Below the pieces are notes generated by a model. The model saw only the letters and a program-made list of their open reading frames with translations, was not told the DNA's origin and did not search any database. Both the position numbers and the translations under genes were made by a program. From assembly GCA_021604705.1 (NCBI GenBank), contig BQJM01000010.1, positions 1 through 48,896 of the forward strand: a stretch of DNA of 48,896 bases. Reading direction: 5' to 3'. Below, in pieces: positions 41,915 through 48,896 of the stretch. The stretch comes from a marine bacterium B5-7. Its GTDB lineage: Bacteria > Pseudomonadota > Gammaproteobacteria > BQJM01. Numbering within the stretch: position 1 is the stretch's first letter; every line of letters starts with the position of its first letter.

Positions 41915-43148
41915 GCCAATGCATGTAGACAATGCTTACGCTTGGGTGTGGTTGCCGGAGAAAACGGAACCGGTAGTGGCAGGCAAAATCAGTAAGGTAG
42001 ATCGTGTTTACGCATTTGCTTATGGTAAACATTACCGATCTCGATCAGATGCCATCCCATTCTCACCAGTTGAGTTGCCATTAGCTGGTGGAGAGTTTAC
42101 GCCTCAAGGGATGAATACATTGCATGGTGCTTTGCGTGATGCGGCACCGGATGCATGGGGACGCCGTTTAATTGATATAAGTTATCCAACTTTTTATGCA
42201 GAGGAGTTAGATTACTGTTTGATGGCAGGCAGTAATCGCATCGGCGCATTAGATTTTCAATTATCTGCAGATCATTATGAACCACGATCTACGCCAAGTT
42301 TAGGTGTAGATGATATTGCTTATTTTGCTGATTTTGCAGAAAAACCGGTGGAGATTTCTGCCGAGTTAGCGAAAATTATTCAGCACGGCACAAGTGTTGG
42401 TGGTGCAAGGCCAAAATGTTTGCTAGATCACCATGGCGAAGAAAGTATTGCAAAATTCTCTTTATCAACCGATCAATATGCACTGATTAAAGCAGAATAT
42501 GTCGCGATGACCTTAGCAAAAAAAGCTGGACTGGATGTCGCAGAGGTTGATTATGTTTCTTATCATGATAGGGATATTGTGATCGTGAAACGCTTTGATC
42601 GGATTCAATGTGCGGAAGGCACGCAAAGACGTTTTATGTTGAGTGCGCTGAGTTTATTGCAATTGAATGAGATGGAAGCACGTTATGCGAGTTACATCGA
42701 TTTGACGCATATCATTCGTGCACATTTTGTTGATGCAACAACAAGCTTACATGAACTATTTAAACGTTTAGTTTTTAATGTGTTGATTGGTAATACGGAT
42801 GATCATGCACGTAACCATGCCGCTTTTTGGGATGGCAACGCATTAACATTAACGCCGGCATATGATTTGTGTCCGCAGTTTCGCCATGGTGGAGAAGCGA
42901 CACAAGCCATGGCGATTGAGGGCGCAGAAGGAAATTTTTCGACATTAACCAATGTACTATCCGTCGCGCACCACTTTAAGTTAACTGAGTCTCAAGCAAC
43001 AGAGATGATTAACCAACAAATTGCCGTGATAGAAGATCACTGGGGCAATACCTGTGATGCGGTTGATTTGCCATTAGTCGAAAGAAAACGCCTTTGGGGG
43101 CAAGTGATTTGTAGTGATTTTAGTTTGCGAGGGTGGTCTAGCCATTAA
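41904..43148 (+). CDS. hipA: HipA-family serine/threonine kinase toxin
   Basis: HipA kinases phosphorylate glutamyl-tRNA synthetase or related targets and can induce persistence. The 414-aa protein shows the N-terminal HipA domain (HGALRDAAPDAWGRRLID), the Gly-rich loop GTSVGGARPKCLLD, the catalytic NTDDHARNHAAFWDG segment with the catalytic Asp, and the metal-binding TPAYDLCPQ motif. All kinase elements seem intact. The gene overlaps hipB by 11 bp and sits on the plus strand inside an otherwise minus-strand block (argS, SPOR, hslV, hslU), so it looks inserted. It ends 4 bp into the SPOR gene. Confidence 0.93.
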   Translation: MTSEPMHVDNAYAWVWLPEKTEPVVAGKISKVDRVYAFAYGKHYRSRSDAIPFSPVELPLAGGEFTPQGMNTLHGALRDAAPDAWGRRLIDISYPTFYAEELDYCLMAGSNRIGALDFQLSADHYEPRSTPSLGVDDIAYFADFAEKPVEISAELAKIIQHGTSVGGARPKCLLDHHGEESIAKFSLSTDQYALIKAEYVAMTLAKKAGLDVAEVDYVSYHDRDIVIVKRFDRIQCAEGTQRRFMLSALSLLQLNEMEARYASYIDLTHIIRAHFVDATTSLHELFKRLVFNVLIGNTDDHARNHAAFWDGNALTLTPAYDLCPQFRHGGEATQAMAIEGAEGNFSTLTNVLSVAHHFKLTESQATEMINQQIAVIEDHWGNTCDAVDLPLVERKRLWGQVICSDFSLRGWSSH

Positions 43149-43714
43149 GCCACAGAATTAGATTTTACCAGCAACGGCCGATAATGCTGTTTTTCGAGTT
43201 GTTGTTTGATCTTAAGTGCGAAAGCTTTATCTGTGTAAGGGCCTGCCATAATTTTTAACCAACCGGTTGCCGTCGTTGTAATGCGTACGGTATACCCTGA
43301 TGCGGCCAATGTGGTTTTCACATCTTGCGCAACACCAGGTTCGCGGAAAGCAGCGACTTGAAGCAGATACCCTGCTATCGGCGCGGCATTATTTGGTGCA
43401 CTGTCATTTTCTGCGCTTAGGTTATCTTCGGGGGCATTGGTGTCTAAGCCTGATAAATCATTGGGATCGCTTAATACATGATAAAAATCAAACTGCGGCG
43501 CAGCGGCGGGTTCAATGACTTGCGCAACTTTGCTGGTTTCGACCGTGTTTTTTAATTCGGTGGCTTGTACCAATTTATGATGATGATGTTTTGCGATGAA
43601 GATAGCGAACAATAAAGCGAGGCCTAAAAGGCCTGCTAGCAAAATGAGCCACGGTGAGGTACGTCGACGTTGACGTTGTTGTGTTTGAAAGCGGTTGGCA
43701 TAATCTCGAGTCAT
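43145..43714 (-). CDS. SPOR-domain membrane protein (FtsN-like)
   Basis: This 189-aa bitopic protein has an N-terminal Arg/Gln-rich cytoplasmic segment (RFQTQQRQRRR), one membrane helix (SPWLILLAGLLGLALLFAIFI), a His-rich junction, a periplasmic linker, and a C-terminal SPOR domain (YLLQVAAFREPGVAQDVKTTL...GWLKIMAGPY). SPOR domains bind denuded peptidoglycan at the division septum. The position between argS and hslV matches ftsN-like genes in gammaproteobacteria, so it is a probable FtsN homolog, though shorter than the E. coli protein (319 aa). The start overlaps the argS stop by one base (TAATG). Confidence 0.9.
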   Translation of the reverse strand: MTRDYANRFQTQQRQRRRTSPWLILLAGLLGLALLFAIFIAKHHHHKLVQATELKNTVETSKVAQVIEPAAAPQFDFYHVLSDPNDLSGLDTNAPEDNLSAENDSAPNNAAPIAGYLLQVAAFREPGVAQDVKTTLAASGYTVRITTTATGWLKIMAGPYTDKAFALKIKQQLEKQHYRPLLVKSNSVA

Positions 43715-45480
43715 TACATGACCTCAGGGCAACTAACGCCCAATAACTTTAACCCATTAGCCAAGACTTGGCGAGTGGCTAGGCTTAATGTGATACGTGC
43801 AGTGCGGCATTTTTCATCATCCACCAATAATTGATGTGCGTTATAAAAAGCATGAAATGCTTGCGCTAAGTCTCGTAAATAATGCGCGATTAAGTGCGGC
43901 TCTAAGTTATTCGCGGCATTCGCGAGCGTTTCAGGATAACGCGCCAACATGGTCATCAAGGCTTTTTCGGTTGATTCTGTGAGTGCATCTAAAGCATTGA
44001 GGCCAGCCGCTTGATTATAAGTCATGCTCTTTTCTTCAAGTTGACGCATCACACTGCAAATACGGGCATGCGCATATTGAATGTAAAACACAGGGTTTTC
44101 ATTCGCATGTTTTTTTGCAAGCTCTAAATCAAAATCCATGTGCTGTTCATGCTTGCGCATCACATAAAAGAAACGCGCAGCATCGCAACCCACTTCATCG
44201 ATGAGTTCGCGCAAGGTGATGAAGGATCCCGAACGCGTGGACATGGATACTTTTTCTTTGCCACGATATAAAATCGCAAACTGAATTAGTGGGATAGATA
44301 AGCTGTCGGTATCATGTCCCAATGCTTTCACGATGGCATTAAGACGAATGACATAACCGTGATGATCAGCGCCTAATATATCAATGACTTTGTCTGCGCC
44401 CTGTTGATATTTATGGTGATGATAGGCAACATCGGATGCGAAATACGTGGTTTGGCCATTGTCGCGAACTAGTACGCGATCTTTATCGTCACCAAATTCC
44501 ATGGATTTAAACCATAGTGCGCCATTCTTTTCGTACGTTAAACCTTGTTGTTTTAGTTTTTCTAAGCCACTGTCTAGCTCGCCGCTGGTGAATAAACTAT
44601 TTTCTGAAAACCATTCCTTGTAAGTTACCCCAAAGGCAGCCAAGTCTTCTTTAATGCCGGCAGTAATTGTATTTTTTGCTGCATCAAAGAAAAGTGTATA
44701 ATTTTTTTCGCCGAGTAAGTGCTTAGCTCGCACGATTAATGCATCAATGTGCGCTTCTTTATCGCCATCAGGTTCACCTTCGTCAGCGGGAAGATCAGAA
44801 AATACATTGTTAGCAGCATGCACAAACTGTTCGGCATGTTGCTCTTTAACCGTCGCTGAGATTTCATTGACATAATCACCTTGATAACCATTTTTGGGGA
44901 AAACAATGGTTTCGCCGCATTGCGCTAAGTAGCGTAACCAAGTACTTGTTGCCAAGATATGCATTTGCCTGCCGGCATCATTGACATAGTATTCCCGATG
45001 AACACGGTAGCCGACAGCCTCTAACATGTTGGCGAGTGTTGCACCGTAAGCCGCCCCGCGTCCGTGACCCACATGCAATGGCCCGGTAGGATTAGCAGAT
45101 ACATATTCCATGTAGACTTTTTTCTGTTGACCTAAATCACTTTTTCCAAATGTGTCGCCCTGCGTAAGAATAGTAGAGACAATGGATTGTTGCGCAGTAT
45201 CAGCTAAATGAAAATTGATAAAGCCAGGCCCTGCTATCTCGATTTGTTTAATCCAATCGACGGACTCCGAATGTTCAATAAGTTGAGCCGCGATCTCCCG
45301 AGGTGGGCGTTTTAGGATTTTTGTTAAGAGCATGGCGATATTGCACGCAAAATCCCCGAATTTAGCATCACGTGTGCGCTCGATATGAGGTTCTGGGAGT
45401 GCAATGCCTTCTGGAATTTGGCCACTGGCTTGCATTGCTTGCAAAGCTTTTGCAATATATTCGATGAGTTCTATTTTCAT
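43714..45480 (-). CDS. argS: Arginyl-tRNA synthetase
   Basis: ArgRS charges tRNA-Arg. The class I HIGH motif appears as HVGHGRGAAYG near residues 131-141. The KMSKS-equivalent region is KVSMSTRSGSFITL, and the C-terminal anticodon-binding domain is helical (QYAHARICSVMRQL, RDLAQAFHAFYNAH). The N-terminal Add-1 domain segment TRDAKFGDFACNIAMLL is also typical. The length of 588 aa fits (E. coli 577). It precedes the SPOR gene with a one-base overlap. Confidence 0.97.
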   Translation of the reverse strand: MKIELIEYIAKALQAMQASGQIPEGIALPEPHIERTRDAKFGDFACNIAMLLTKILKRPPREIAAQLIEHSESVDWIKQIEIAGPGFINFHLADTAQQSIVSTILTQGDTFGKSDLGQQKKVYMEYVSANPTGPLHVGHGRGAAYGATLANMLEAVGYRVHREYYVNDAGRQMHILATSTWLRYLAQCGETIVFPKNGYQGDYVNEISATVKEQHAEQFVHAANNVFSDLPADEGEPDGDKEAHIDALIVRAKHLLGEKNYTLFFDAAKNTITAGIKEDLAAFGVTYKEWFSENSLFTSGELDSGLEKLKQQGLTYEKNGALWFKSMEFGDDKDRVLVRDNGQTTYFASDVAYHHHKYQQGADKVIDILGADHHGYVIRLNAIVKALGHDTDSLSIPLIQFAILYRGKEKVSMSTRSGSFITLRELIDEVGCDAARFFYVMRKHEQHMDFDLELAKKHANENPVFYIQYAHARICSVMRQLEEKSMTYNQAAGLNALDALTESTEKALMTMLARYPETLANAANNLEPHLIAHYLRDLAQAFHAFYNAHQLLVDDEKCRTARITLSLATRQVLANGLKLLGVSCPEVM

Positions 45481-45514
45481 CAGCGGATTATCCTAGAAAT
45501 CTTAAGGGAAAACA

Positions 45515-45952
45515 ATGCTTAAACGACAGGCAATTACGGTAAAAACTTCGATATTAGGTGGTTGGGGGGTCTTTGCCGATCGACATTTCTTGCCCGGTCA
45601 GCTGATTGAGGAAGCGCCCCTGCTCCCGGTGGATGATGTGCACCAAGGCTTAAATAACTATTATTTTACTGCGAAAGAGAATGATCAACGTTACCTTGCC
45701 CTGGGTTATGGTAGTTTATACAACCATGCAGGTCAGGCGAATATTCGCTTTTCCATGGATTTATCGCGGCAAGTCATGTTATTTCATGCGACGCGACTCA
45801 TCGCGCCAGGTGAAGAGTTGTGTATTGATTATGGGGTGCCCTGGTTCGAAAAACGAGACATTCCTATACGTGAAACAAGCGCTTGGCAATTGCGTTGGCA
45901 ACGCTGTAGTGGGCATGTATGGCGACTAGGGTTGGTTTGCGGGCTTGGCGCG

Positions 45953-45976
<24 letters not shown>
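45515..45976 (+). CDS. SET-domain protein with C-terminal membrane segment
   Basis: This 153-aa protein has a compact SET domain, the fold of protein lysine methyltransferases that use S-adenosylmethionine. Visible motifs are GGWGVFADR (15-23), the LGYGSLYNHAGQANIRF substrate/cofactor motif (Asn70-His71 pair), and PGEELCIDYG (98-107), which contains the catalytic-type Tyr. A single hydrophobic segment (about 134-152) ends the protein. The target is unknown: small bacterial SET proteins can modify ribosomal or other bacterial proteins, and related ones are secreted effectors. It converges with engB, overlapping it by 24 bp. Confidence 0.88.
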
Positions 45977-48532
<2,556 letters not shown>

Positions 48533-48567
48533 GATTGCAATACACTCACAAACAAAAGAGGTTTCAC

Positions 48568-48896
48568 ATGTCGGTCTGGAAAAAAACATTCGTTATCACT
48601 GGGCTTGTGCTCGGTATGACCGCGCATGGCGCAAATCTGCAGATCGCTTATCAAGATGCGCTGAAAAATGATCCGACGTTTAAAAAAGCGCAAGCCGATA
48701 TGATGACCAACAAAGAAATTGCGCCGCAAGCATTGGCTAGCTTGTTAACGACGGTGTCTGGATCGGCGACTGGGACAACGTCTCGTGGCACCAGTAACAA
48801 CCTAACGCCGTTGATTGCAACGAAAAATTATCAAAGCGCCTCGACGCGTACAGGTGCCTATTCTTTAAACTTAAACCAGCCGGTTTTTGATTTTAC
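48568..48896 (+). CDS. TolC-family outer-membrane efflux protein, N-terminal fragment (cut by window end)
   Basis: The first 109 codons are present. A signal peptide (about MSVWKKTFVITGLVLGMTAHG) is followed by LQIAYQDALKNDPTFKKAQAD, which matches the start of the TolC/OEP domain, where the pattern Y..AL..DP.....A repeats. The next segment PQALASLLTTVSGSATGTTS is also typical. TolC trimers form the outer-membrane channel of type I secretion and drug efflux systems. The gene is divergent from parE, as is tolC in E. coli, which supports the call. The remainder lies beyond the window. Confidence 0.9.
   Translation, partial: MSVWKKTFVITGLVLGMTAHGANLQIAYQDALKNDPTFKKAQADMMTNKEIAPQALASLLTTVSGSATGTTSRGTSNNLTPLIATKNYQSASTRTGAYSLNLNQPVFDF

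Overview
This 48.9-kb window is a chromosomal segment of a gammaproteobacterium. It opens inside the last codons of dnaA and runs through dnaN and recF, so it lies next to the usual bacterial origin neighbourhood. UbiJ-UbiB, ZapE, the argS/SPOR/hslV/hslU block, DsbB, AlgH-RuvX, EngB and ParE all fit Gammaproteobacteria. Three things point towards an intracellular or protist-associated lineage, most likely Legionellales or Coxiellaceae-like: a giant 3411-residue helicase-like protein, a small membrane-anchored SET protein, and many short palindromic repeats of the TGTCATCCC...GGGAT type. This placement is inference; no rRNA or tRNA gene was seen.

Layout. 0-3.6 kb: dnaA end, dnaN and recF, with palindromic repeats in the dnaA-dnaN gap and a 7-unit, 52-bp tandem array after recF. 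Three near-perfect parS (ParB-binding) sites lie at 2.18, 2.80 and 3.58 kb, two of them inside recF. 3.6-7.8 kb: an HD phosphohydrolase, an orphan gene with its own promoter and terminator, and ubiJ-ubiB. 8.2-13.4 kb: an accessory island with a DUF4143 ATPase between perfect 59-bp direct repeats, a HEPN/MNT toxin-antitoxin pair behind 34-bp iterations, an orphan 301-aa gene, and an AbiE-type pair bounded by 24-bp direct repeats that copy the 3' end of the next gene. 13.5-20.6 kb: an ABC importer (ATPase and fused permease), ZapE, an SLC13 transporter, an inverted-repeat element, and a Ca/Na antiporter. 20.7-22.7 kb: a second DUF4143 ATPase behind two AT-rich palindromes, a ferredoxin whose C-terminus is encoded by a palindromic repeat, and coaD.

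22.9-33.1 kb: one 10.2-kb gene for a 3411-aa protein with N-terminal coiled coil and a C-terminal superfamily-2-like helicase core resembling DUF3638-type giant proteins. It is the most unusual gene here. 33.1-38.4 kb: murF, proC, a cold-shock protein, pckA, and the algH-ruvX pair. 38.5-48.9 kb: an outer-membrane barrel protein, dsbB, hslU-hslV, hipB-hipA inserted between hslV and the SPOR gene, argS, a SET-domain protein, engB, parE, and the start of a TolC-family gene cut by the window edge.

The housekeeping genes are tightly packed, with many 1-10 bp overlaps. Accessory content is concentrated at 8-13.5 kb, with isolated insertions at 19.5, 20.7 and 41.5 kb, mostly toxin-antitoxin or ATPase cassettes bordered by repeats. 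Product calls rest on reading motifs in the translations; no database search was run.
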